A stretch of DNA of 64,000 nt from Rhypophila decipiens (GCA_033297075.1 MU858166.1:53151-117150), one strand, 5' to 3'. Shown: positions 43,417-56,403, counted from the stretch's first letter. Notes: a model not told the origin generated them from the sequence alone. A program made the numbers and translations.

Positions 43417-46400
43417 GCTTGCTGCCGATTGCAGTAGATCTCGTGTGATTGAAAGGGAGACGCGCTTGAGGATGAACTCGACAGTGGGGTGCAGGAGACT
43501 GAAATCACGCTGTCCTCGGGGGTTTGATTGATTTCGAAATGCGTTCTGTTTCTTGAAAAACAGAACGACACGTCCCACTAAAGGAAAAACAGAGTGGAAG
43601 AAAAATGAAAGTGGGGTAGAGGAAGGGGAAAGGAAGGAAAGGATTGAAGATGAGCAGGGTGACTTGGATTAATAAATTTCAATGTGGGACGGGAGCAGGG
43701 GGGAGCTATGGACAAGCCATCAGGGAGGAGGGGTGCCACTGGCAGATGGTCGGTCAAGGCCCTCGCGACGGGACGTGACGTGTGGGGCCTGTCCGTCTGT
43801 CAGTCCCTTGGGCCTTGATTGTGCTTGATTCCCGGTCGTATGGAAAATCGAGCTGCACTGATAATCGTTTATCTCTACCACGAGCCCAGGTCCAAACTAC
43901 TGCTGATAATCTGGGGTGGTTGCAGGCATACAAATGGCCGGGGTGGTCGCAGAATGGACCGAGGGAGTGCCCAATACGGGGAATGTATTGTTGATCAGTT
44001 TTTTGGAGTGGTCAATGTATCCTCGGTCAATGTCTTGCTAGAGGGTGAGACATGGGGTTACACGCAACACGGGGACGGGCAGTCCGCATGCGGCATCACG
44101 AGAGCAGAAAGCAGACCAGATTACGAAGTATTTGGACCTCATGTGCTTGCCACGATGCCAGAGACCGAAGGGCATGCAACGGAGGGATGAGTAGGATATC
44201 TCGTATATACAACACGTGAGGAAGCAATTCGCATATGTATTTCCATTTGAGAGCGCTGGGCCGGCAGAGACAGATAACGCTTGCAGGGGATAATGACGGG
44301 AGTTGGAGATGCCAAGCATCAGAAGAGGTGGCATTAAGCTACCATCCATACCAATATTAGGCCTACTGCCTAGGGACAAGATACGGGGTGTTTCCATCGG
44401 AAATTGATGACGGGACGTTACATGGCGCCAAATCCTTCCTCGCCGCCCGCTAAATGTCTTCCATTTATCTTCCATATCAGCTTATCCTGCCGGGAACACC
44501 AATCACTTTACGGTTCCATGCCGCCCCCAAAAGCGCCTCTCTCCAACGGCCAGGCATTACGGCGAAAAACTTCCCGATCCTGAGAACTACCCCGAATTGG
44601 GAGCCGAGCCCCGGTCTCTTATTGGCTGTTCGATTCCAGGGTCTCTCCAATCAGCTTTCTCCTTCCGCCATCTTTTCTGAGAAATTCCTCAGTCGGTCCG
44701 ACAGCTCCTTGACTGTGATAGCATCTTGGGACACAATGTGCAAGATAGGTATCCTGATGAGTTCCTCTCCCATCTCTCGGACAGCCGTAACGTGTTGTCA
44801 CCTTCGGTCAACAGACGGGAGGTGGCCATCCATGGAAAGGTCGACGCATTGGGAAGAGCTGCCCCCGAGCTCCTGAGTTGCTCGCTGATGAGGTCGTCTA
44901 CGACGAGAGTACTAGGATGAGAGTACTAGGATGAGAGTTATCGCGGCCGTCGCGCCTTCCGAGTATCGCATATGTCCATGAAACGGAGCACCCTCCCTGA
45001 TGCCTTTTACAGTCCGTCTAGCATCTCCAAACAACTGCTCTTGAGAGGTTCATCGTTGGCCAGAAAGTTGCGCATTGCTCCTCGGACGAAGTCCATTGAG
45101 GATGGCCAGCGGCCCTACGCCGACCTCGCATGTAAGAAGCGCAAACGCGGACGTGTCCCGACCCGAATGCAATGTCATCTGGATGACTTTGCTCGATGGT
45201 CCATTTTTTGATATGGAAACTGGAGTCTGGGAGACTTGTTCGATTCAAGTTGCTTGACGACGCGCCCCAGCTCGAATGTTCATTGTCTGGAATTGAGGGG
45301 TCAGCTATGTTGTTCAACAGACGGGAAGGAGTCCGAAAGAGAGCAAACACAAACCTGAATGCTACCCATCGCAACCGGAAAACTTTCTGGTCTTATGCAA
45401 GGACATCAACGGGTGTGCGATGCGGCTCCAAGACAAACTCAGTGCAGCTGAGACTGGTACTGCAACAGGCCTTCATAAGAACTAGAGGACTCATCATGTC
45501 TGCTTATTCTTCTCCCCTCCCTGCCACCGTAATACATGACCGAAGGATCTTCTCCCTGGAGGTGCTATAGCTCGCGCAGGACCATCATTTGTTTGTTAAA
45601 CGCTGGCACGAATCTACCCTGCGCATGGCAGGACGTGGATCATACAGATTGACGGGGCACGTATCTCGCCTGGCGCGTATGCAGAATATCCCAGATGGGA
45701 GAGCGGAAGCCTGGGCCAGATTTAACCTATAAGGCGCCTAGTCAGATGACATGGTGATGTGTTAAAGGCTGATGTTTGGGAGCTTGATGAGGAGAGACTG
45801 GAACCGCTTCATAATTTCATGATAGTTCATGGCACCTTGATCAAAAGAGGATGCTTCGTACTTTACCTGAAATGGTTTCGAACACCAAACAATCCCCATG
45901 TGATGGAGGGAGCATGGAACTTTTTATTATTCTCTCAAAATAGGACGATCCAAAACCGAGTTTCAACATTTCCATAGCGGCGGTGCAGTACACGTGCAGT
46001 GCTGACGAGTAACATATTGTACATTTACAATCAATACATGTACCGGGTACCGCGACGGCAGTCTCAAACACAACGTTACCCCCAGGCTGTTGGAGCCTGT
46101 GGGCGCCAACCCTTCGTTGGCTCAGGGTACCCTGTCACCCCAGCAGCGTTACACCACAGCTGACCACCGAGCCGAGATGGGGTGCTGCTTCACAGCTGTG
46201 CCACTGGAGAAATCCGGCCATGTACCACTTTCACTGGGACCAGATTCCATACAAAAGAACAACTTTCTGCAAAAGAAAAACAGAAAAAGCATGAAGGGTC
46301 TCACCATTAAAGTCGAAGAAGGCCTAGAACTAGGCACGTGAGAATTACTGGCTAATGGACCATGGGAATGGGAAATCTCCTGGAATAATGTATCAACTTA

Positions 46401-46954
46401 TGTAAACAAACCATCCCCTTTCATGTCCGCGTCCCAGAAAACACCTGGGGGCCAAGGAGCTTTGTGAGGGGTAAAGTTGCGAGTTGGAGACGTTTTTCTG
46501 GAGAGGATGTTCCAAGCAGGGGGAGGGTTCAGACCCTAACCCTGACAAGTTGCCAAGTGCAAACTTGTGCCTGGCAGGTGGAGCTAACAACAGGAGCCCA
46601 TCAGATTAGCACCCCACTATCATTTACAAGGCTGGACCCACCGCCGTACAGAAAACAATCTAGGGCTTCACAAATCATTAGCTGTGCTGCTTTCATTTTC
46701 TGTACTCAAACTTCCAACGTCGACAGAACCACAGCAGTGAATCACAGTCCACTGGACAATATTTCTAATCAACAACTTGCCCATCGAAGCTCTCCTGTCT
46801 CAGATCTCAAGTATCGGCACTCATCCTGTTGACGGAAGCGTATTTTCCACCGGAAAGACCTGCTTGCTCACTGTGACCAATTGGCAGTACGCCCTCTCCC
46901 AAGAAATCAAACCCCTATTCGACATCCGCCCTAAATCCCGGATATTTGTTCACG
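43417..46954. other. Gene-poor region, 3.5 kb
   Basis: No convincing gene. Several open frames of 60-145 codons occur on both strands, but they overlap and lack motifs. GAGAGTACTAGGAT is tandemly repeated near 44906-44935. The region borders the decayed methyltransferase and PKS remnants and may include unrecognisable debris of the same cluster. Confidence 0.45.
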
Positions 46955-48118
46955 ATGGCATCAAGTGACTCGAGTCAAGGGGAAACTTGGTCTTTTCTCA
47001 ACGGGGATGCCCAGGAATCGGCGAGGTATGTTTCCGTTGTTTGAATTCTCTCGAAAAGGCAGATATCCCTGACAAGCACCCTCTCAACTACAGGCCTGTT
47101 GCGCAACACGAGTGGCTTAAGGAGCTGCTCGCGTTCGACATAAATCCGACCATACCGATTCCTGCCGGGCCCCCTGCCGAAGTTGGCGACAACACCGAAG
47201 CCCGTCCGGATTGCGGACGTAGCGACCGGCACGGCTGTCTGGTTCCTCCAGGTGCATAAGGTGCTACCTGCGGCTGTCCGTGACACCGTAGAGCTCTGGG
47301 GCTTCGATATTTTGACCGCCCAATTTCCCGCGCCGGAGATGCGCCCCTCAAATCTCCAACTTCACGAGCACGACGTGACCAAGCCGTTTCCCGAAAAGTA
47401 CCACGGCACATTTGACATTGTAGCTGTGCGACTCATCACCGAGGGGCTCAGGGCACTGAAGAGGACGGGGACTGGGGTGCTGCCGTGAAGAACGTGACTG
47501 CTTTGCTGAGTAACTATGCCTGCCTCGTCCAGTAAAGATCATTATATGCCACGCTAGTCAACATTGCCTTCCAATACAGAGCCAGGCGGTTACCTCCAGT
47601 GGATCGAGCCATTCCACTCTTCCCTCAGCGTGTACAGCCGACCCTGCGGATACGGTGGCGGCGTATCCAACCAGTGGACTCGCCAGGCAATTGAGCTCTT
47701 CCAAAAGGGCTACATGGAGACCCTTTCTCCGGACCGCTGCAGTTGTCGGCTTTGTGCCAAAGTCACGGACTGAATGAACTCACCCTGGAGGTCTACCCGA
47801 CAGATCATTACTCCGACTTCCAGGAGATGCGGCGTCAGGGCGTGAACTTCCTCGCCGGTTCCATCAAGGCCATGATGGATCACATCGTGGATGACGACGA
47901 AGAAGAGACTACCGAGGAAAACGGCGGGGACTCCTGGCGAAGCCGAAGCGGTCGCCTGGGTCAAGTGGACTAAGGAGAGGGTGGAGGAGGTGGTCAAGTG
48001 GACTAAGGAGAGGGTGGAGGAGGTGGTCAAAGAGGCCCGCGAGGAACTCCAGCGTACAGAGGCATTGTTCTTGAGATGGGAGATGCGAGTTATTGTGGCG
48101 AGAAAGCCTACGGGCTAG
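46955..48118 (+). pseudogene. SAM-dependent methyltransferase pseudogene (LaeA/UMTA-like)
   Basis: The outline of a fungal class I methyltransferase is clear but spread over several frames. The start is MASSDSSQGE..., with an intron at about 47029-47095. Next come QHEWLKELLAFDINPTIPIP, motif I (RIADVATGTAVW), FDIVAVRLITEGL, and a second intron (about 47512-47578). After it come LKPGGYLQWIEP, DHYSDFQEMRRQGVNF and the terminal EMRVIVARKP. Frames change at about 47165-47190, 47455-47462, 47728-47735 and 47915-47935. Each shift is one or two bases, without other disruption, so loss is recent or the shifts are sequence errors. Near the 3' end a 33-bp unit is exactly duplicated (47960-47992, 47993-48025), adding an 11-residue KWTKERVEEVV repeat. 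Family members methylate small molecules or regulate secondary metabolism. Confidence 0.85.
47960..48025 (+). repeat. Exact 33-bp tandem duplication
   Basis: Two identical 33-bp units side by side inside the 3' end of the methyltransferase pseudogene. The unit length keeps the reading frame. Identity implies a recent event. Confidence 0.9.
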
Positions 48119-48959
48119 TGAAAATAGCTCTGTACACCAGAGGATCACGACAGCAACGCCCCCTTATCCTGACTCCTCACAGCTTCACATCTAATAGCAA
48201 TCATGGTTACTGCTATGCGCCTGAGCTCTGCGGCAGGGTATGTTCCATGCGGAAAGTTAAATGCATCCGGAACGCAGAACACCCAAATGGCCAGATTAAG
48301 GTGCTCCTTCTAGAGGTGGATCTTGGTTTTACAGGACCTGCATGACTAGACAGATAGATTATTTGTATACATAATAGGGCCTAATATACAGGCACCACTA
48401 CTCTCGTATACAGGCACTAGTCCAGTTTGACTTTCCAGACCAGAGGCATTTATTCTAGCTAGTCAGGGCATTTATTCCTCTTTAGTTAGGGCATTTATTC
48501 CAGTCTAGTTAAGGTATTTATTCGGGCTAGTTAAAGCATTTATTTGAGCTAGTTAAGGTATTTATTCCAATATTGGAAGTCCGGTTAAGGCCATATCGGA
48601 AGTCCAGCCTCTATTCAAGTCAGTCAAGGCATTCATTCCAACAAAACTGGTCCCTGTATATTAGGCGCCTATGTAATTCATATCTTCTGAGATATCTTCA
48701 GGTTAACAAGGTGATACAATATCTCGACTCATGCTACAAGTACTCGACGGTAATCTATCTCTGACAATGATTAGGCAATGATGTGCGCTTCCTCGGTACA
48801 TCGGTCTATCTACACATGCCAGATGCCCTAGTTTTGTAAGGAAGTGCCCCCGAAACCGTCCAAGGCACATCAAAACAAGGCGCAAAGGATAAATGGTGTA
48901 GCAACTGACGCGGTAAATCAAGTGCGCCCTGAGCCATTGCCAATGGAACGAAAGCTGTT
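48119..48959. other. Intergenic, with second minisatellite element
   Basis: It holds the TIR-flanked minisatellite copy listed next and otherwise nothing recognisable. It separates the two pseudogenes. Confidence 0.5.
48376..48672. repeat. Short element: minisatellite core between inverted end motifs
   Basis: The core (48445-48640) contains about eight units of the same 22-bp repeat seen at 37.7-38.3 kb. On the left, GGCCTAATATACAGGCACCA and a second CGTATACAGGCACTAG lie at 48378-48420. On the right, ACTGGTCCCTGTATATTAGGCGCCT at 48647-48671 is the inverse of the left end. The left end, read in reverse, aligns over about 39 bp with the end motif at 38293-38331. This looks like a non-autonomous TIR (MITE-like) element about 297 bp long. 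Confidence 0.7.
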
Positions 48960-51900
48960 TCCGTAACCACGTCCTCAGAGCTAGGCGCTAGACTTTCCAA
49001 TCGAGCCCTGTGACTTGCTTCTGTCTTCGCCGCGCCAAAGCTCTCGTTCGTGTTTATGGGCCAAGGCGCGCAGTGATATATTATGGATCGGGCATTGCTG
49101 AAGAGCTACGGCGTGGTGTCTGCGGTTTAACAGAGGATGCCGATCTGCGCACGCTGGGAGCTAAGTGGTCGTTGCCATGTTAGCAATTCTGCTTTTTTTT
49201 CTTTTCTTCAAATAAAAGGCAGCCAACTACTTGCCCTTCGTCATGTAGACGGACTTCTCCAGGATGGCTCCGACTCGCTCATCGACCAAGCATATATCAG
49301 ACAGTCAGCCTGTACAGCCGGCCGGATTTGCCCTCGTGCAACTTTGATGGCCTCTCCCCTCCTAGGGTATGCGTCCGGGCAACAGCTATCCATTCGTCTG
49401 GGGAGATCGCGGCGGCGTTCACAGCTGGTGATCTGTCTTTAAAAGCGTGCATGAACATCGCTTACTATTGGAGACAAATCTCGTTAGTTCGTTCAAGCAG
49501 AGGAGCTTTGGCTGTTGGCGCGACCCCTGAGGACGTGAAGAAGTTGCTGAAGCGGCTATATTGTGCAAAGGCAGCGGTCGAACGCATCAACAACCCATCG
49601 GGAATCACCGTATCCGGCGACGGCGATGCCCTGAAGAGCTCGAGCCTCTGATTGACGAAAGGGGGATTTCGACCGCAAGTTGCGCATCGGCATGGCGTAC
49701 AATTCTGGAACTAATAGCGGTCCAATACCCAGAGTCTATTGCCGACGTTCAGCCGTGTAAGCCAGCAGACGTATTGGTACGGTTCTTTGGCTCGGTAACA
49801 TGTCTGGAAACCTGGATATCCGTCCGAACAGCTGGGACCACCGTACTAGCTCCGAAATCTGCAGTGGCTAGTCCTATGCAGTTCAGACAGGAAAAGCAAC
49901 AATCCGCCAGCACGATCCTGGTTGAACTCGGCCCTCGCTCTGCCTTTGAGGGACCCGTCAAGCAAACAATCAAAAAATCAAACCGGAAGACTCGGAGAGA
50001 TGCCGTGGAAGCTCTGACGACCTCGAATCATTCCTTAGCACTAGAAGCCAGCCACAAAATGGGAACACCTCAGTTTCCCCCAGGGACGCGAGAAGAGGAT
50101 AATGGGTGCGCCTTTCACCGACCTGCCTCTATCTCTATATCCAGAGAAGCACCATCCGTGCTACTGGCACCAATACGAGTCGGCGACACTTCATCGAGCG
50201 GTTTCCCACAAACAACATCTCAGGGTCGCGGGCTCAATGACTCCAACGTCCTTTAGCCGCGCCGGCGCACCATCATCCGCGTACACCACACGCCTTGTCG
50301 ACGCGACAACCAGATCCAATCGAACATTGCGCTCCTTATGGCAGATTATATACCATGGCCAGGGAAATAGCCTCCCAACGGGCGCATTTGCGCAACGTCA
50401 ACTTCGACCGGTAGAAGTTCCAGGAAATGTCTCCCAACAGGGCGCTTCTTATCGAGAAGCCCGAAATCAAGACGATGCCACGATGGTCACTTTGCGACGA
50501 TAAAGCGAGGGGGCTAAGAAGTCAACGGACTCGTGGGACGAATCCGCATCCTCGCCTGGGTTTCTGATCAAGGCCGGGCTGAACAACTACTTTGCTTTGG
50601 TAGGAGTACACGAAGGTACCCTCAGGCGTCCCAGGTAGACGAGCAGCGTTACCTCGAAGCCAAGAAAGAAGGAAAGAGTCCCTCAGAGCGGAAACGCCAT
50701 CGTGGACACCAAGGTCCACCGGGTTGTCGACAATGAGCCACTGGCTTCTAAACCACAAGAATCTTGCTCTTTGGGATGGCCCCGCCTCCCGGGGCGTCAA
50801 GCAGGTGGCCGCGGCAGGATTTGTTACTTGAGCTTGCCGTCACCGCCTCAGCAATACCACACTGCTTCAAGACCAGGTCGATCGTCTACCCAGCGCATTG
50901 GGCCCCGATATCCGGATCCTTTTACATCACCTAGATGCGAGTCGTACAGACTGGTACAAGACCGATCTGCCCTCTGGCTTCAAGCCGCTGAGCAACTCGC
51001 CCAGAATGACGAAAAAGCCCAGGGGTCGGCTGACGGTGTAGGGATCCTCAGGTCCTATCTCGCCGAAGGTTGTCAAGCTGGTTGATATGGATGTCTTCGC
51101 CACACTGGAGAAGAATGCTGCGCAATTCTGAGGAATCCACTATCGCGCAGTCGTTCGCGACACAGGGGCTGTCCAAAGCAGCGTGCGCGATCTCCGCTCC
51201 AGACTCGACAGAGATTTAGTACTGCCAGAGATAATCGCACCGACAAGGGAGCCGGAGGAAGGCTTAGGTAGTCGTTATTTCGCCCCTGACCTCCCGGCCT
51301 CGTTTCCCTTGTCCCCCCTACAGCGCATTAGCAAGCCCACCAACAAGTTTGCGCCCATCGTCCCACTCGATCAGGTCGTGTCAGCAGAGAAGACTCACAT
51401 CCCTCTCTCTGAGCTCAGCAAACCAAATTGTCCAGCCTGGCTTCCTCTGAATTCTTGTTTCTAACTTTCTTCAAATCCTCGCCCACTGTCAAGGGCATTC
51501 GCTGGGACGTTCGAGGGCAAACAGGGAGGCTGATTTGTCACCGGACTCCAACATGGCTAGTGGGTTGGCGCGCATAGTTTGGCAAGAAGCGCGCTCAAGT
51601 CGCGACCATCGACACGGGTCCGGTCCCCCCTTCCACGAGCCTGATTCCACCATCTCCTAATACATCCAGGCTCGCCATCTTCTCCGACTCTCCGGGCGCA
51701 TTAGGCACATCCCCTCGGATCATACGTAGTAGTGAGCTCCTTGGGTTGGTGCGACCGCTTTGCTCCATTTTGAACGATTCGTCGCGGTTGGGAAAGAGGA
51801 TGACGTCAAAGGTACTCTCCTGCCACATGGGGATGAGCTCGTTTGAAAACAATGTCACCCTCTCCAGCCGTAGCGGACGGAGAGTAATGGCCGGAGACAT

Positions 51901-52265
51901 GATGCTCTTGCTTCGAGAGAAGGTCGCTGGCATTGCAAGGGACTTGGTCGAGGAGTTGGCGAATGCGGAAAAGGCAACACTGCCTGTCGTGAAGAGATGG
52001 AAGAGGATGTCAACGCGATGGTCAAGGGGCTTTCCGAGGAGTGAATTCCACCTGTCAAGAGTGCTGTTGCTGCCAAGACATGACTTCGAGAGAGTCTCAG
52101 ACGGACATTACCGCCAAGGAATCCGAAAGATGTGTATATATCGAGCTGGTAGTCGAATTGTCTGCAATTTTGTCGGTTCCGAACGAAGAGGTTGCCGGAC
52201 GGCAGCCGATTGCAGTTTACGGGCTGGATTGTATGTCAGTCTCCAGGCATTTTCATGATGCTATT
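48960..52265 (+). pseudogene. Decayed highly reducing polyketide synthase fragment
   Basis: Recognisable pieces occur in domain order but in different frames with stops. The acyltransferase start reads KLSFVFMGQGAQ followed by TGA where Trp is expected (49038-49076), then SLIDQAYIRQSACTA. Next is the AT active-site region IHSSGEIAAAFTAG, where GHS is now IHS. AT continues with RINNPSGITVSGD and ILVELGPRSAFEGPVKQTI (about 49390-49980). The AT-DH linker/DH start LPLSLYPEKHHPCYWHQ lies at about 50120. A DH-like VDMDVFATLEKNAAQF follows at about 51085, and an ACP core (ELVVELSAILSVPNEEV...YGLDC) at 52145-52235. The phosphopantetheine serine of DSL is cysteine in the ACP. KS lies outside or is lost, and no ER or KR is clear. 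Multiple stops and frameshifts make this non-functional. Confidence 0.85.
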
Positions 52266-53741
52266 CCGAGTTCTTGTATCATATGACACTGCAGTGCCTG
52301 GTACCAAAATCATGGTGGTCAAATTTGATTTGATTTCAATGGTTACACGGGGAGCTTTCCCCTCTGGGACATTAGGACTCGAATAGATTAGTTGCATGCG
52401 GCTGTCGACATGCCCCTGTCTCAATAAACTTATTTATGCTTGGTGTTGTGCTTTTGTGATCATGCTGTGACCCAGGGGCTGGATACGCCAGAACAGACCT
52501 ATTTGTCGTCAGTTGGGCGCCAACTGTAGGGGGCAGTGCCTGTCGCCTGGGAAAGTCTCCGGGCCAATAAGGTAGGCACAAGGTTGCAGCACACCCGCAA
52601 TCCGCACAGGTTGCCCTATTCCGTCAAATTGTGGCTGACATTTGGTACTCGGCGCCACATTGGACAGCTCCAAGAAATTGCAGTACTCAGCCACATGGTT
52701 ACGACGGATGACATTCCCCCGCCAGGATCAAAAATTTTAGCCAGATGAGGGGAAGTTGGGTTCGGTCACATCTGGAGCAATACATACACATACTGCAGGT
52801 GGATGACATTCCATCTTCAGTGTAACCTTATATATCAGAATACAATCATGTCTACAGTCCACTGTGAGGAGCCGTCTTGGCCAGCACTCATGCCTGGTTC
52901 TAACCCGACCACAGAACAGTCCGGGAGCAAATCCAACGGTTGAAGATTCTTCACACCACCTTGGGCTTCACGCGGGCGGCATCACCGCGATCGGTGGTTT
53001 GATGGCTTGCTGGCTGTGTGTGAGCGAAATGAGGCTCTGCTGCTGCCCCCAGGTTGTCTCCTCCCGCAACAACTTCCTCGTTAAACAGGATCGAGAAAGC
53101 TTATTTGTCGGACTGGCCAACAAAAAACCCAAAATCCTGAACAAAAAGAGCGAGAGCAGGAAGAACCGGGGTCTAGGCCACCTCCCCCCTGCTTTTCTTC
53201 ATGCAGCTTCTTCACGAGCTGAATACGCTAGTCTCGATTTGGTGTGTCGTCAACCTGGATCAACCAATCACCGGTCAACAACACTCCGGCATGGTTACCC
53301 AACGGAAAGAAATACCAGGGGCTGAGCCGGTGGCCCACAGTGTGACACCCCTCAGCGAGACCCTAGCTGCAATCAATCTTCAAGCGGGCGATGATCCTCG
53401 CAAGCAAGCATGAGACTATCTGCAGGTGGCTGTTTCCCTGGAAGATGGTTCGTCCGTCCAGGGAAGCTCCAAGTTGAAAAGCGAAAAAATGTCGAGACAG
53501 AAAGAGGAAAGGAGGTTGCAGACCGGTAGCCACATGCACATCGACATCCACTTTATATAAGCCCCGGGGCCACAGTCTTGTTCTTATCCTCTCGTCACCA
53601 CATCCAAGCTCTGACCTCTGTTGTCAACCAAAAGGGTTCCTTTCCGTCTCGGACTTTTTCTTCTTTTCGTCTTTTCTTCTTATTGTTGTCCGTCTTTGTC
53701 TGTACTATCGACCCAGCATTCGCTTGTTCTTGGGCTCGACC
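52266..53741. other. Intergenic region and protease promoter
   Basis: No supportable gene; a 153-codon plus-strand frame (52864-53325) has no motif and poor coding character. The last 200 bp are the promoter and CT-rich leader of the aspartic protease gene. Confidence 0.5.
53554..53560 (+). promoter_or_regulatory. TATA box of the aspartic protease gene
   Basis: TATATAA lies about 180 bp upstream of the start codon and is followed by a long pyrimidine-rich leader. Position and context fit a fungal core promoter. Confidence 0.5.
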
Positions 53742-55324
53742 ATGCGTTCTTTCGCTCTCTCTGCTGCGGTCGTGCCGCTGCTGTCGTTGTCCCCCGCACT
53801 GGCGGCATCGACCTCGACCAAGAACCTAGCCACGCGTGGAAATGGCTATCTCAGACACCCCATCCGGACTGTTCCCGGCTCTCCCAAGCTGAGGCGAAGA
53901 CAGGAGGTAGAGGCGACGGCCCCGCACAATCGAGGTGCTACTTACACCATCGACATCGAGCTCGGAACCCCACCCCAGACCGTCACAGTCATTCTCGACA
54001 CGGGCTCAAACGACCTCTGGGTAAACCCAGTCTGCCAGACGGCTAACATCCCGGAGTACTGCGCCCAATTTGCCCAGTTCGACTGGACCGTTAGCTCAAC
54101 ATTCCAGGACCTGGAGCAGGCCCATATCATCACATATGGCAAGGGCAATGTCACATACCAGTGGGTCGCTGATGCTGTCACTATTGGTGGTAAGTTGCTT
54201 TCTGGGACACGTCTGCCGACACAGCTCTTACTAACTCGTGGCCAACAGGCGGCACGATTCCCCAGCAAGTCTTCGGGGTTGGCCTCGAATCATACGACAT
54301 CCCGATGGGCATCCTCGGCCTGTCTCCCTCCATCCAGGGTCCCAACGCCGGTGACAACTATGGTTTTTTGCTCGACAGTCTCGTAGCAGAGCGTCTGATA
54401 GAATCGCGTGCCTTCTCTCTCGATCTTCGGGAGATCGAATCATCCGAGGGTGCCGTCATCTTTGGGGGCATCGACAAGGGAAAATTCATCGGCGAGCTGG
54501 AGCGTCTGCCCATGCTTGACCCTTCCGAGACCCCGGTGGGTGCAGACAGATACTACATCTATCTCAACGGTGTCGGCGTCACCCTCCCGGACGGATCGGC
54601 CTTGGCCTCCGAGCCATTCGAGCTTCCCGTCTTCCTCGACTCAGGAGGCACCTACTCTCGCCTCCCCACTGTGATCTTCCTTGCCATTGGAGAGGCAGTT
54701 CCGGGTGCTCAGTATGACCCGGACTCCAATCTCTTCGTTGTCGACTGCGACATCGCCAAGGAGGCTGGCTCCATGGACTTTGCCTTCAACAACAAAGTCA
54801 TTTCCGTCCCCTGGAAGGATTTCATTTGGGATGCCGATAACAATGGTCTATGCATAGTTGGCGTTGCTGAGATGGAACAAGGTGGCGAGCCTGTCTTTGG
54901 AGATACCTTTCTTCGTGCTGCCTATGTCGTCTACGACCAAGATAACCGAGAGCTTCACATAGCTCAGGCGGCAAACTGCGGCACCAACATCGTCTCCATC
55001 GGCTCCGGTACGGACGCGGTGCCCAGTGGTTTGACCGGCGATTGCGAAGGATCGAGTGCACCAACTGCGACTGTTGCCCTGGATGTTACCAACACCCAAG
55101 CTCCTACGAATGTGGTGACCAACGGTCCTAAGCTGACCAATGCTCCCGGATTCGGTCCTGGTCCTGCGGGCAAAGGCATCACTACCACCTTGGGCGGTCT
55201 TACTAGGCCTACGGACGCCCCTGGTCCCAATGGGCAGAAGAACGGAGCTCCTGCTGCTTCCGCCGTCGGAAACGGAGCCCTTGTCGCTCTTGGTGTCCTT
55301 CAGCTTGCTGCGTTTGTGCTTTAG
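53742..55324 (+). CDS. GPI-anchored aspartic protease (yapsin-like)
   Basis: Two exons (53742-54189, 54249-55324), in phase, 507 aa. A signal peptide (1-21) is followed by a propeptide with a Kex2-type KLRRR site (49-53). This pepsin-fold protease has catalytic D86 in VILDTGSNDLW and D280 in VFLDSGGTYSRL; the second motif is DSG, as is common in fungal yapsins. Other family blocks are YTIDIELGTPPQT, IPMGILGLSPS and PVFGDTFLRAAYVVYD. After the protease domain comes a Thr/Pro/Gly-rich linker and a C-terminal hydrophobic tail (ALVALGVLQLAAFVL) preceded by small residues, a GPI-attachment signal. It should sit at the plasma membrane or cell wall and shed or mature surface proteins. Confidence 0.93.
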
Positions 55325-56403
55325 GCTTTAGTGATGTTTTCTTCATTCAATGTAGACTGCGATATACTTATTAATATTTTGGCATGACTCGATGTACTGC
55401 GGGAAGGGGTCATTTGGGATTTGGCACATGTATGCTTACATATTGTGACTGCACATACTTAGTTCAAGGTTCGGTTATTTTTACTAGACATGCGGTCGAG
55501 CTAGGGCGCATTTATGACATCAAACACATGGAGTCGGAGGGATTTTGGCGCATTTCATAGGTACATTCGAAGCTCAAACAATTCTCGAGATCACACCATC
55601 TGCAGTCGTTGTAATTCCACCCACAGCATGAAATTTGGTGATTCTGTTGCGGCCTGCATTCGTTGCCTTGTGTCCTGCTCCTGCACGATTCCACGCATTG
55701 TGGACGTTTTGTACGGTAGATACGTCATGTTGTGAGATCCAAAGTTGGCCAATATCCGGATTACACCTTCTTAGGAGCCGGGTCAGGTATGACGGACCCG
55801 GCATGACAGTGGTACCGTCGCTGTGGTGGCGAGCCTTTGTGTAAGTAAAGCCCGTACCATTCCTCCCTCACCAGACCTGCCTCTGGAGACTTGGCATCGC
55901 TCCACTGCTTTCTGCCTCTTGTCTGTCCCTTATGGTTCACCATGTTTGTTTGCTTGAAGTCGTCACTGGGAAACGGTCCAGCTGCTCGTCTTATTGATGA
56001 ACAATGGATTTAGGTGATGGTCTCGACTGCACTTGTGAAGCCAGACCGGAAAGTAGTGGCGAGACAGTCAGATTCCACTATCACTTCGCTCCTATTACCG
56101 AGGTTTCATCATGAGGGGCTTTGAGGAACCACGGCAATGCTGTATCATGCTGGGTGCATTGGTCGAATGGTTGTATTCTTACATGCTTCCCGTTCTTGCC
56201 ACTCGCCTTTCTCACGCCTTCGGAACCATAACAAGAGGGGGATGGGTTAAAGTCGGGGTGAGTCGCCCTAGTAAGCCACGTCAACATCTCCGTTCAGCTT
56301 TGGCAATTCTCCTCTCCCAATTCTCTTTACCGGGGCTCTATCGTTGCCTACTTACGGGCATATCAGCGTTTTCTAGTGGAGTTCGCGTTAATTTTAATGC
56401 GTC
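55325..56403. other. Intergenic region
   Basis: About 1.1 kb with no recognisable gene. The first part is 3' UTR of the protease gene and the last few hundred bp are promoter for the next gene. Confidence 0.5.

Noticed and set aside
52864..53325. 153-codon plus-strand open frame near the PKS relic
   Set aside because: The translation is rich in Cys/Ser/Lys with no PKS or other domain. It is likely chance within decayed DNA.
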